Below are positions 5,826 through 13,057 of a DNA stretch of 13,057 nucleotides, piece by piece. Source of the stretch: JAJFUG01 sp964473155 (GTDB lineage Bacteria > Gemmatimonadota > Glassbacteria > GWA2-58-10); the NCBI GenBank assembly GCA_964473155.1, contig CAYYNT010000090.1, positions 1 through 13,057 of the forward strand, in the 5' to 3' direction. The position numbers and the translations under genes are program-made. The stretch's first letter is position 1; each line of letters opens with the position of its first letter. The notes beneath the pieces are model-generated. The model had not been told where the DNA came from and did not search any database. It worked only from the letters and a program-made list of their open reading frames with translations.

Positions 5826-7013
5826 ATGCATAATCAGGTCAGAGATAAAGCCGGAGTGCTTAAACAGGTATTTCTTTTACTGGCCTTGTTGGCCATGCCT
5901 GCGATTGTGTATGGGCAGGGAAATATCCACGTTGCCCCACACCCGCTTTATGAGCCTGAACTGGAGCATGCGGTGGAGCTTATGCTCTCCATGCGTCTGG
6001 ACAGCGCGGAGACAAGGCTGGATAAATGGATCGGCAGTCACCCCGGCGACCCGTCCGGGCTGTTCATGCGCAGCGCCCTTTTTTCCTGGCGGCTGTTCCT
6101 TCTGCCCGAGGAGGACGATTCCGGCCCGCTTACCGCCGCTTTCGAGAAAGCGAACGAGATGTGCCGTGAAAGCGCTGAGCACAGGCTGAAAGAGCGCGGC
6201 GGTGAATTCGAGGGCACGGTTTACCTGGGTGCGGTTTATGGCCAGGAGGCGCTTCTGGCCCTGATCGACCGCCGCCATCTGGCAATGGCGCCGCTGGCAA
6301 AAAAAGCCTGGAAGTACGTCCAACGGGCTGTCTCGCTTGATCCACAGTACTACGACAACTATCTGGGTCTTGGAATCTATCTGTATTTCACGGATGTTCT
6401 TCCCCGGCTGGTGAAGGTGCTGGCCGAGGCCTACGGCTTCGAGGGAGACCGTGTGAGAGGCCTGGCCAGCCTTCACCTGGCGGCAAAGCGCGGGATGTAT
6501 TCCCGCGATGCAGCGCGGATAATGCTGGTGAACATATATTCCGAAATCGAGTCTCCTGACTCCACTATCGTAAGCATCGCGCGCGACCTGGCGTTGCGCT
6601 ATCCGGACAATCCCCTGGTCCAATGGAGGCTGGGAGATATCCTGCTGCGGTCCAGGGAATACGAAGGAGCGGAGGAGATTTTCCGGAGCGTCCTGGAACG
6701 GGTGGACAGCGGCAGGCCGTTCTACCGCAATCGCATGTTCACCCGCTGGTCGATGCTATACAGGATAGGAATATGTCAGCGCAAGTCGAACCGGCGGGAG
6801 GAAGCCCGGAGAACTTTTGAAAGCGTCATTTCCGCGGGAGAGATAAAGCCGGAATGGATTCCGGTGGAGGCGCGTTTGCAGGCGGGTGAACTGTACATTC
6901 TGGCTGGGGATACGGCCAGGGCAAGTCAGAAGCTGCGTGAAGCGGTCAGGATGAAAGATTTCCGCGACAGCCGAAAGAGGGCGGAATCTCTTCTGCGCGA
7001 GATCGAAAAGTAG
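5826..7013 (+). CDS. secreted tetratricopeptide repeat (TPR) protein
   Basis: From ATG 5826 the protein has 395 residues. A basic start (MHNQVRDKAGVLK) is followed by a hydrophobic core (QVFLLLALLAMPAIVYG), consistent with a signal peptide cleaved near VYG/QG, so it is exported to the periplasm or beyond. The rest is helical. TPR-like units are clear in the C-terminal half (WRLGDILLRSREYEGAEEIF, YRIGICQRKSNRREEARRTF, LQAGELYILAGDTARASQKL). The middle carries a DNYLGLGIYLYF segment seen in a family of exported bacterial TPR proteins. There is no catalytic motif; the role is probably scaffolding. The start is uncertain: ATG 5766 would add 20 residues, and longer TTG or ATG starts run through the NrdR boxes. 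It is followed 88 bases later by the AsmA-like gene on the same strand, probably in one transcript. Confidence 0.75.
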   Translation: MHNQVRDKAGVLKQVFLLLALLAMPAIVYGQGNIHVAPHPLYEPELEHAVELMLSMRLDSAETRLDKWIGSHPGDPSGLFMRSALFSWRLFLLPEEDDSGPLTAAFEKANEMCRESAEHRLKERGGEFEGTVYLGAVYGQEALLALIDRRHLAMAPLAKKAWKYVQRAVSLDPQYYDNYLGLGIYLYFTDVLPRLVKVLAEAYGFEGDRVRGLASLHLAAKRGMYSRDAARIMLVNIYSEIESPDSTIVSIARDLALRYPDNPLVQWRLGDILLRSREYEGAEEIFRSVLERVDSGRPFYRNRMFTRWSMLYRIGICQRKSNRREEARRTFESVISAGEIKPEWIPVEARLQAGELYILAGDTARASQKLREAVRMKDFRDSRKRAESLLREIEK

Positions 7014-7101
7014 TATCTTTATATATAATATTTTCTGCTGCAGCGGGAGAATACTGCGCTGCGCCGGTTTTTCTTAACAACTGGTCCACAGGACAGGCCG
7101 G

Positions 7102-9723
7102 ATGAATATTCATAGCGGTGCGGAAAAGATTACATACAGGGACAGGGGCGCGGCTGTTCTTCGTTCTCTGCTCAGAAATGCCGCCCTGGGTCTTGGTATT
7201 CTGGTTGTGGCCTCACTGGCGCTGCTCATCGCGCTCCGGTTTATCTTTCCTCCGGATGTCCTGAAAAAAATAGTGGTCGAACGTCTGGAACAGGCCACCG
7301 GGCGGCGGGTGAGTATCGAAAAAGCCGGTTTTACGATTCTGCGCGGCCTTTCGATCAATGCCTCGGGCATCGAGATAGGCGAGGACCCGCGGTTCGACAG
7401 CCCGTTTTTCGCGCGGGCCGATAATTTCTACCTCAAGGTTCGTCTTTTACCGCTGCTTTCGAAACGCATTGAAATCCGCAGCCTGCTGTTCGTGAAGCCG
7501 GAGGTTTATCTGGTCCGTGATTCCGGCGGATTCAGCACCGCCTCGCTGACCGGGCGCGACAGCACTGAGGACAAGAAGGCTGCGGAGGCTGGGCCGGGTT
7601 TTGCATTTCTGCTGGCCTCCGCCTCAATAGAGCAGGCGCTCGTTCATTACTCCGACCGTCGTGACCCACCGCTTTCCCTGACTGCCGGGCCGTTGGACCT
7701 GAAGCTTTCCCTGGATCAGTCCGGGGGCAGAATGCGGTTTCTGGCCCAACTGGAACTGGAAAAAGTCGAGTCTCAGGGGGCCTCCTGGGCTGATGTTCTT
7801 AAGCGGAGCCTGCCTCTCAGGCTGACCGCCGGGGCGGATGTCGATCCTTCCAGCGCCTCGGCCGATATCAACCGTCTTGAAGCTGAGCTGGCCGGGATAT
7901 TGTTCGAGGGCGATGGACGGCTGACAGACTATCGCGCGGATTATCCAGAGTGCTCGCTGAAGTGGCGCGGGCAGATAGGCGACCTGGAGCGCACGGCTTC
8001 CGTTCTGCCGGAGGGCTTGCTCGATTCTCTCGGCCTGAAAATTACCAAGGGCCGTCTTGACCTGTCCGGCACGCTCAGAATCAATCCCGGAGGGAGCGAT
8101 AGCCTGGACTGGTCTGTAAGCGCCGATATCGCCGGCGGCAAGGTCGAACTGCGAGGCCTGCCCCGGCCGCTTAACGGAATAGACGGCCGGTTGACGATGC
8201 GCGGAGAGGAACTGCTCCTGGAGCGGCTGGACGCCACATTCGGGCTGGATCCGCTTTCCCTGAGCGGACGGATCGTTCCGGGCGGAGAGTCAATTCCCTG
8301 CGACCTGAACCTTAAAGCCTCTCTGCGCCTGGACGACCTTCCTGCTCTTATTCCAGCCCTGGAGGGCTGGAGCACGGAGGGGCAGTTGAAAGCCGGCCTG
8401 GCCCTTCGCGGGGGACTGAAAAAACTTTCCGCGCTTGATGTAACAGGGCAGGTGACCGGGCAGGACATAATCCTGGCCGGACCGGACATGCCCAACCGCG
8501 TGAGTCTGCCGACGGTCGCAATCCTGCTTGAGGGAGCGGACATCCGGTCTCTGGAAGCCAGGATAAAAGCCGGTCAGACTGACCTGAACCTTCAGGCCAG
8601 CATCTCCGGCTGGACCTCCCTGCTTGACGATAAAGCCGGGCCGCATCCAGTCTGGCAGGCAACTCTCAGTGGACAGTCGTTCGATATTTTTGATTTCGTC
8701 GCCGCGGACAGCGCCGGCAAGGAACAGGATGAACTTTCCAGCCGGACCGATACAGTCCGGCTGCTGCCTCTGGCTTTGTCGCGGGGTAGTGGAACGGCGC
8801 ATCTGGACCGTCTTGTCCTCTCTCGTTTTCTGGAGCTTAAGGATGCGTCGCTGGCGTTCAGCGTGCGGGACAGCCTGATCGAGCTGGAGAAGCTGGAGGC
8901 CGGGATGCACGGGGGACGAGTGGAGGGTGCCGCAAAGGTATTGCTGCCGGAGGGAAGAGAACCGCAGTTCGAGATCGACCTGAGCGCGGCTGGCCTGGGC
9001 GCCGGGCAGGCGATAACGCCGCTGGCTTCTTTCGGACGCCATCTATCAGGTCTGCTCGATGCCCGTATCCACCTGAGCGGGCAGGGACTTGAAACGGGAA
9101 GCCTACTGAAAAGCCTCTCCGGAGCGGGTGAATACTCCTTCAGGGACGGGACAGTATCCGGCTGGCCTTTCCTGAGCAACCTTGCCTCTTTCAGCGGACT
9201 GTCGGAAATGGACACCCTGTCGTACCAGCAGTGGGGAGGACGGATAGCGCTCAATGACGGACGGGTGCGCACGGATGATTTCACTCTGGCCACTCCGGCG
9301 GGTGACTGGAGTGCAAGCGGATCTTTCGGGTTCGATGGCAGCCTGGATTACGGGATAAAAATCCGTCTCAATGAGGCTTTAAGCGCGAAATACCGTTCAA
9401 AGCTGCCCGGGGAGATCGCCGGATTGTTCACGGATAAGGACAAGCGTGTCGAGATTGGATTCAAGGTTTCGGGCAGCACGGATAAACCGGGCTTCAAATG
9501 GGATGCCTCGCTGGTGAAGCAGCGCGCCCGCGAAAAGGTTCAGGACGCCCTGACCCGCCAGCTCGACCGCCTGACCGGAGGCGGAGTTGGCGGGCAATCC
9601 CCGGACAGCGTTTCCAGGGCTGACAGTTCAACCGGCCCCGGCGGGGAGACAGTGAAAAAAACAGCCCGGCAACTTCTGAACAATCTGCTGAAAAAGAAAA
9701 AGAACGAGCCGCCCGCACCCTGA
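7102..9723 (+). CDS. AsmA-like inner-membrane-anchored periplasmic protein
   Basis: This 873-residue protein has one N-terminal transmembrane segment (about 25-48) after a basic cytoplasmic tail and a large periplasmic part. The region after the anchor (VVERLEQATGRRVSIEKAGF, then repeated strand-rich blocks) and the AsmA C-terminal-type domain (about 580-835) place it in the AsmA superfamily. This superfamily, with TamB and YhdP, forms long grooved proteins that move phospholipids between membranes or assist envelope assembly. The C-terminal ~40 residues are low complexity (Ser/Gly then Lys-rich, LLKKKKNEPPAP). The ATG has AGGACAGG upstream. It follows the TPR gene by 88 bases and ends at a strong terminator. 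Family membership is reasonably sure; the transported substrate is not known from sequence. Confidence 0.85.
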   Translation: MNIHSGAEKITYRDRGAAVLRSLLRNAALGLGILVVASLALLIALRFIFPPDVLKKIVVERLEQATGRRVSIEKAGFTILRGLSINASGIEIGEDPRFDSPFFARADNFYLKVRLLPLLSKRIEIRSLLFVKPEVYLVRDSGGFSTASLTGRDSTEDKKAAEAGPGFAFLLASASIEQALVHYSDRRDPPLSLTAGPLDLKLSLDQSGGRMRFLAQLELEKVESQGASWADVLKRSLPLRLTAGADVDPSSASADINRLEAELAGILFEGDGRLTDYRADYPECSLKWRGQIGDLERTASVLPEGLLDSLGLKITKGRLDLSGTLRINPGGSDSLDWSVSADIAGGKVELRGLPRPLNGIDGRLTMRGEELLLERLDATFGLDPLSLSGRIVPGGESIPCDLNLKASLRLDDLPALIPALEGWSTEGQLKAGLALRGGLKKLSALDVTGQVTGQDIILAGPDMPNRVSLPTVAILLEGADIRSLEARIKAGQTDLNLQASISGWTSLLDDKAGPHPVWQATLSGQSFDIFDFVAADSAGKEQDELSSRTDTVRLLPLALSRGSGTAHLDRLVLSRFLELKDASLAFSVRDSLIELEKLEAGMHGGRVEGAAKVLLPEGREPQFEIDLSAAGLGAGQAITPLASFGRHLSGLLDARIHLSGQGLETGSLLKSLSGAGEYSFRDGTVSGWPFLSNLASFSGLSEMDTLSYQQWGGRIALNDGRVRTDDFTLATPAGDWSASGSFGFDGSLDYGIKIRLNEALSAKYRSKLPGEIAGLFTDKDKRVEIGFKVSGSTDKPGFKWDASLVKQRAREKVQDALTRQLDRLTGGGVGGQSPDSVSRADSSTGPGGETVKKTARQLLNNLLKKKKNEPPAP

Positions 9724-10069
9724 GTGATTTTCAGACGGCGTCGATTTGATCGATGACCGGAGAGCCTGGGTCAGGTTCTCCGGTCTTTTGATGACAGGGA
9801 TACAGGTGACATTATTGTTATCCTCAGTGCATTTCCTGAATCGGCGGATTGAATTTAAATCTTTACAAAATATGACCTTTCGGCTATTTTCAGACTGAGG
9901 AGTTTGCGAGGTCAGAGTTTTATTGATCAACCCCCCGTTCCACCACGCCAGGTAATTCTTTTTCGAGACCTCCAGGACATTTACTGCCTTGCAATTATTA
10001 CAGAATGTCAGAAATGTGGCTATAATTCGTTTGAGCCGTATGTGGACAAAAATGAGCTAAGGCGGCAGG
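9724..10069 (+). other. intergenic region: terminator of the AsmA gene and possible kinase promoters
   Basis: No gene is supported here. The first part holds the AsmA terminator (9755-9789). Downstream, TTTACA (9862-9867) and TATTTT (9885-9890) are 17 bases apart and could be a promoter about 170 bases before the kinase. A perfect TATAAT also occurs at 10021-10026, but no acceptable -35 is seen 16-18 bases before it. AAGGCGG (10059-10065) is the kinase ribosome binding site. Confidence 0.4.
9755..9789 (+). terminator. rho-independent terminator after the AsmA-like gene
   Basis: GACCGGAGA (9755-9763) pairs with TCTCCGGTC (9777-9785). A G-T pair and an inner CCTG/CAGG extend this to a continuous 14-bp stem with a GGT loop, followed by TTTT. 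It lies 31 bases after the stop of the AsmA-like gene. Confidence 0.85.
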
Positions 10070-12484
10070 ATGTGCGATTTTGAGATGTCAAAGGAAGACC
10101 TGATTCGGGAAGTGCTGGAGCTTCGCCGGTGGAATTCATCGCTTGAAAAAGACCTGACACGGGCCAATCTCATTGAGGAAGCGCTTTTCGAGAGCGAGGC
10201 CCGTTATCGCAGCCTGATCGAGAATATGCCCATTGTCTGCTTCTCGTTCGACCGGGAGGGACGGGTCCTGTCCTGGAACTGGGCCGCAGAGCACGTTTAC
10301 GGCTACACGAAGGAGGAAGCTGTCGGCCGGGTGATTTTCGACCTGATAACCACGGAAGAAACTCGAGAGGCCACTGAAAAAGTGATCCAGGGTGTATTCT
10401 CCGGTGAAAGTTTTGTTGGATTGAAATGGAGTGACCGGAACAGCGCGGGGGAGCTTGGCTGGCGAGCGGGCAACGCCTTTCCAGTGCTCAGGGGCAATGG
10501 CGAGGTCGAGGCCGGAGTGAGCCTGGTGATCGATATAACGGCCCAGGAGCAGGCCTCGGAATCGTTGCGCCGCAGCGAGGAAAAATACCGGGATTTGGTC
10601 GAGCATTCCGGCAGCCTGATCATGCAGGTGGACACCGGCGGGCGGATCATATTCTTCAACGAATTCGCGCAGAAGTTTTTCGGCTGGACCGAGGAAGAAG
10701 TCCTGGGCCGTCACCTGCTCGATACTATCGTTCCAACGGTGGACTCGACCGGTGCGGAGATGCGGCCGCGGATCGAGGATATTCTCGCCCGTCCGGAGCT
10801 TTTTGCGGTGGATGAAAGCGAGAATATGAAGCGCAACGGGGAAAGAGTCTGGGTGCTCTGGACCCGTAAGGCCGTGCCGGACGAGTATGGGCGGGTCACC
10901 CAGATTTTCGAGGTCGGCCAGGATATCACCCAGAGGCGCAAGGCTGAGGAACAGCTTCGCAAGCTTTCCTACGCGGTCGAGCAAAGCCCCAGCGTGATAT
11001 TGATCACGGATCTGGACGGCAACATCGAGTACGCGAATCCCAAGTTCACTCAGATGACAGGCTACAATTGCGGCGAGGTGCTGGGGAAAAATCCTCGTAT
11101 CCTCAAATCCGGCGACCATCCGCCGGATTTCTACCGGCGTCTCTGGATAAAAATCAGCGCCGGCCAGACCTGGCGCGGAGAATTCCATAACCGGAGGAAG
11201 GACGGGGAACTGTACTGGGAGTCGGCCTCCATCTCGCCGGTCATAAACGAGCGGGGTGAGATCACCCACTATATCAAGGTGGCGGAGGACCGCACCCAGA
11301 TCCGTCAGCTCGAGGAGCAGCTCCAGCTTCGCCAGCGCATGGATTCTCTTGGCACGCTGGCCGGGGGTATCGCCCACGATTTCAACAACCTTCTCACCGG
11401 GATAATGGGCAACCTCAGCCTTCTGGAGATGGAACAGGAGCGGATGAGCGACAGTCAGCGCACGTATCTTCTCGAGGCTGAGCGCTCCTGTCAGCGGGCC
11501 TCCGACCTTATCCGTCAGTTCCAGTCCCTCAGCCGCAGCGCGGTTTCAAGGATCGAGCGGGTGGATGTGTACGAGATCGCAGTGGAGGTTTTCAAGCTTC
11601 TGGGCGAGACGACTGACCGTCTGATCGAAAAACGCATCGGGTTCGGGCCGGGAGAATATTTCGTGCAGATGGATCCCTCCGAACTGCACCAGGTGCTGCT
11701 GAATCTGGGCACGAACGCCGTGCAGGCCGTGGCCGAACACGGGGTGCGCCAGGGGGATTATATCGCCCTGCTGGCCTCGGGCTACCTGAGCCTGGGACGC
11801 GAGGACCCTACCGGATTGCCGGAGGGACGCTACGTGCAGCTCGCGTTCTGCGACACGGGCGTCGGCATGACCGAGGAGGTCAAACGCCGGGCGTTCGACC
11901 CGCTGTTCACCACACGCGGCAAGGAAAAAAGGGGCCAGGGACTGGGCCTTTCGATGGTGTATAACATAATCTGCAACAAGAACAACGGTTTCATCGAGAT
12001 AGACACCGTACCCGGCCAGGGCGCCACTTTAAACATCTATCTGCCCCAGGCCGAGGGCATGCCCGCGCCTCAAGCCGAGCCGGAACCTCCCTCCGTGCCC
12101 GGCGGCAACGAAACCGTGCTGGTAGTGGAAGATGAGGACTTGGTGCGCAACCTGGCCTGCCGTATCCTTGAAAGCTACGGTTACCGGGCGCTGGGCGCGG
12201 CGGATGGCCAGGAGGGGCTGGAGGTGTTCGCCAGGGAGGGAGAAAGAATCGCAGTGGTGCTTCTGGACCTGACCATGCCCCGGATGAGCGGGGCGATGAC
12301 TTTCGCCCGCCTGGAACAGCTCCGTGAGGATGTTAAAGTTATAGTCTGCACCGGCCATAGTGACGAGGACGCACGGAAGGGTGTGCTCACCCGCGCGCGG
12401 GCTTTCCTGACCAAGCCCTACCAGGCCGAGCAGCTTGCCCGCACGATCCGCGAGGTGCTGGACGGCCCCTCCGGCGTGGAATGA
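10070..12484 (+). CDS. hybrid sensor histidine kinase with three PAS domains and a C-terminal receiver
   Basis: The 804-residue protein has no signal peptide or membrane segment and is probably a cytoplasmic sensor. After a short coiled-coil start (about 8-38) come three PAS domains (about 42-160, 167-290, 296-412), each ending in the usual DIT/DRT linker. The HisKA helix has the phospho-acceptor in GGIAHDFNN (H436). The ATPase domain (about 520-660) has LLNLGTNAVQAV, CDTGVGM (D595) and GQGLGLSMVYNI. A receiver domain follows (about 683-800) with VVEDED, the phospho-acceptor LLDLTMPRMSG (D733) and the CTG...TKP switch residues. All key residues are intact. The ligand of the PAS domains is unknown; no heme or flavin cysteine or histidine signature is evident. 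No response regulator or DNA-binding partner lies in the window, so it is an orphan kinase. ATG 10070 has AAGGCGG upstream; ATG 10085 is an alternative. Confidence 0.94.
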   Translation: MCDFEMSKEDLIREVLELRRWNSSLEKDLTRANLIEEALFESEARYRSLIENMPIVCFSFDREGRVLSWNWAAEHVYGYTKEEAVGRVIFDLITTEETREATEKVIQGVFSGESFVGLKWSDRNSAGELGWRAGNAFPVLRGNGEVEAGVSLVIDITAQEQASESLRRSEEKYRDLVEHSGSLIMQVDTGGRIIFFNEFAQKFFGWTEEEVLGRHLLDTIVPTVDSTGAEMRPRIEDILARPELFAVDESENMKRNGERVWVLWTRKAVPDEYGRVTQIFEVGQDITQRRKAEEQLRKLSYAVEQSPSVILITDLDGNIEYANPKFTQMTGYNCGEVLGKNPRILKSGDHPPDFYRRLWIKISAGQTWRGEFHNRRKDGELYWESASISPVINERGEITHYIKVAEDRTQIRQLEEQLQLRQRMDSLGTLAGGIAHDFNNLLTGIMGNLSLLEMEQERMSDSQRTYLLEAERSCQRASDLIRQFQSLSRSAVSRIERVDVYEIAVEVFKLLGETTDRLIEKRIGFGPGEYFVQMDPSELHQVLLNLGTNAVQAVAEHGVRQGDYIALLASGYLSLGREDPTGLPEGRYVQLAFCDTGVGMTEEVKRRAFDPLFTTRGKEKRGQGLGLSMVYNIICNKNNGFIEIDTVPGQGATLNIYLPQAEGMPAPQAEPEPPSVPGGNETVLVVEDEDLVRNLACRILESYGYRALGAADGQEGLEVFAREGERIAVVLLDLTMPRMSGAMTFARLEQLREDVKVIVCTGHSDEDARKGVLTRARAFLTKPYQAEQLARTIREVLDGPSGVE

Positions 12485-12525
12485 ACCCAATGGCGTTGCG
12501 CTTGCGCTCCGGAACGATTATGATT

Positions 12526-12560
12526 AACCTCTTAGGAGCCGGAAGAGGTTTTTTGTTTTT
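12526..12560 (+). terminator. rho-independent terminator of the histidine kinase gene
   Basis: AACCTCTT (12526-12533) pairs with AAGAGGTT (12543-12550) around a nine-base loop, followed by two T runs (TTTT then TTTTT broken by one G). It lies 41 bases after the kinase stop codon. Confidence 0.85.
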
Positions 12561-12621
12561 GCATGTGGAAGGCGGACGGCGCGAATTATAAGATGTTGCA
12601 AGAGGTTAGCTCGTTTTTGAT

Positions 12622-12643
12622 GGGGCACGGCGCACCGTGCTCC
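12622..12643. repeat. palindromic repeat, copy A
   Basis: GGGGCACGG, the four-base centre CGCA and CCGTGCTCC form a 9-bp hairpin with one G-T pair, followed by TACG. It shares GCACCGTG and the trailing CCTACG with copy B about 140 bases downstream. The two therefore look like diverged members of one dispersed palindromic repeat family. Confidence 0.6.
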
Positions 12644-12686
12644 TACGCCAGCCGCTCGGGGATACGCCGGGTTGTGTGGTGTGGCT

Positions 12687-12707
12687 TCCCCCTTCTGTAA
12701 AGGGGGA
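12687..12707. repeat. short inverted repeat with poly-C/poly-G arms
   Basis: TCCCCCTT (12687-12694) and AAGGGGGA (12700-12707) are perfect 8-bp arms around a five-base loop. It lies inside the palindrome cluster. No trailing T run is present, so it is not a typical terminator. Confidence 0.55.
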
Positions 12708-12713
12708 TTGAGG

Positions 12714-12740
12714 CAGCAATATCCGGTTAGGATATTGCTG
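12714..12740. repeat. 11-bp perfect inverted repeat
   Basis: CAGCAATATCC (12714-12724) and GGATATTGCTG (12730-12740) are exact reverse complements with loop GGTTA. It sits between the two copies of the GCACCGTG palindrome. Confidence 0.6.
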
Positions 12741-12761
12741 AGAGGATCAAAAAAGTTTTAC

Positions 12762-12781
12762 GGTCACGGTGCACCGTGACC
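12762..12781. repeat. palindromic repeat, copy B (perfect 20-bp palindrome)
   Basis: GGTCACGGTGCACCGTGACC is its own reverse complement over 20 bp and is followed by CTACG. It resembles copy A in its core and 3' flank. The difference between the copies (GGGGC...GCTCC against GGTCA...TGACC) shows changes on both arms that keep the pairing, a sign of selection for the palindrome. Confidence 0.65.
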
Positions 12782-12885
12782 CTACGTCGAAAGTCTCAGG
12801 AAAAGATAGACTTTTTCCGGCCCTCCGGCCTTATGTTTTCGGGTCTCGTTTTTCAAGCGGCCCGCCCAGGGCCGTCCGGGGCCGT

Positions 12886-13057
12886 ATGTCCGAGCCACGC
12901 ATAAAAAGCGGAGTAATTGCTACGGACACGCTCAAGCCTGGACAAGCCCTCGCGGCCGGGCGGGCAATCAGCGCCAGCGTCGCCCTGCAAAGCGGGCAGC
13001 GCGCAGAGGCTCCATGCACACCGCAGGTTGAAAAAGAGTCGTGGCCTGGGCGAGTTT
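12886..13057 (+). CDS. possible partial ORF running off the right edge
   Basis: The frame from ATG 12886 (MSEPRIKSGVIATDTLKPGQ...) has no stop before the window ends, giving at least 57 residues. No ribosome binding site is seen and no family is recognised. GC-rich DNA often leaves such frames open by chance, and the same stretch is also open on the - strand. It may be the start of a gene or only an untranslated GC-rich stretch. Confidence 0.15.
   Translation, partial: MSEPRIKSGVIATDTLKPGQALAAGRAISASVALQSGQRAEAPCTPQVEKESWPGRV

Larger units (their letters stand above)
12485..13057. other. non-coding region with a palindrome cluster
   Basis: About 570 bases hold no recognisable gene. From left to right there is the kinase terminator (12526-12560), then four palindromic or hairpin elements (12622-12643, 12687-12707, 12714-12740, 12762-12781). 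A GC-rich tail follows in which a + strand frame from ATG 12886 is open to the window edge (57 codons) and a - strand frame of 62 codons overlaps it. Neither encodes anything recognisable and neither has a convincing ribosome binding site. Confidence 0.5.

Noticed and set aside
7024..7050. TATAAT (7024-7029) as a separate promoter and a weak GCAGCG/CGCTGC stem as a terminator between the TPR and AsmA genes
   Set aside because: No acceptable -35 lies 16-18 bases upstream, and the stem is only six pairs with an 11-base loop. Cotranscription seems simpler.
8290..9042. 250-codon and neighbouring - strand frames opposite the AsmA-like gene
   Set aside because: Mirror frames of a well-supported gene with low-complexity Arg/Ser-rich translations.
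10136..11377. 413-codon frame on the - strand opposite the histidine kinase
   Set aside because: Antisense shadow of three clear PAS domains; no family features and no ribosome binding site.
12831..13019. 62-codon - strand ORF with a CPLC pair
   Set aside because: No ribosome binding site, no recognisable fold, and the same bases are open on the + strand. Chance in GC-rich DNA is likely.

Overview
The window reads as a piece of a Gram-negative, GC-rich bacterial chromosome from an organism able to live without oxygen. It carries an oxygen-sensitive class III ribonucleotide reductase operon and an AsmA-type envelope protein with a single N-terminal membrane anchor. No marker gene allows a firm taxonomic call. 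The protein mix would fit the deltaproteobacterial or FCB/Gemmatimonadota-like lineages, but that is inference. No tRNA, rRNA, CRISPR array, transposase or integrase was seen.

Layout. (1) Bases 1-960 are clearly AT-richer than the rest and hold one NYN-domain (PIN-like, putative RNase) gene on the + strand. It is preceded by a good sigma70-like promoter and a structured leader with a possible small hydrophobic ORF. (2) A perfect 21-bp hairpin (962-1019) separates it from a converging operon. (3) On the - strand, 5383 down to 1032, lies a tightly packed operon: nrdD, a CxxC redoxin, nrdG, then dut. The first two junctions are ATGA overlaps and the last gap is one base. Its promoter region (5589-5616) is preceded by two sites that match the NrdR box, 32 bp apart centre to centre. 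(4) Divergently on the + strand come a secreted TPR-repeat protein and an AsmA-like protein, ending at a strong intrinsic terminator (9755-9789). (5) A cytoplasmic hybrid histidine kinase (three PAS domains, HisKA, HATPase, receiver) follows with its own terminator. (6) The last ~500 bases are non-coding and hold a cluster of palindromic elements, with one open frame running off the right edge.

How the genes work together. NrdG would install the glycyl radical on NrdD, the small redoxin probably re-reduces NrdD after each turnover, and Dut turns the dUTP by-product into dUMP for thymidylate synthesis. The operon is therefore a self-contained anaerobic dNTP module, probably controlled by NrdR. 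The TPR and AsmA genes look like envelope functions and the kinase is an orphan sensor. I saw no obviously new defence or mobile system. The points most worth checking are the NrdR box pair, the dedicated redoxin, the insertion in NrdD, the AT-rich NYN block and the 3' palindrome cluster.
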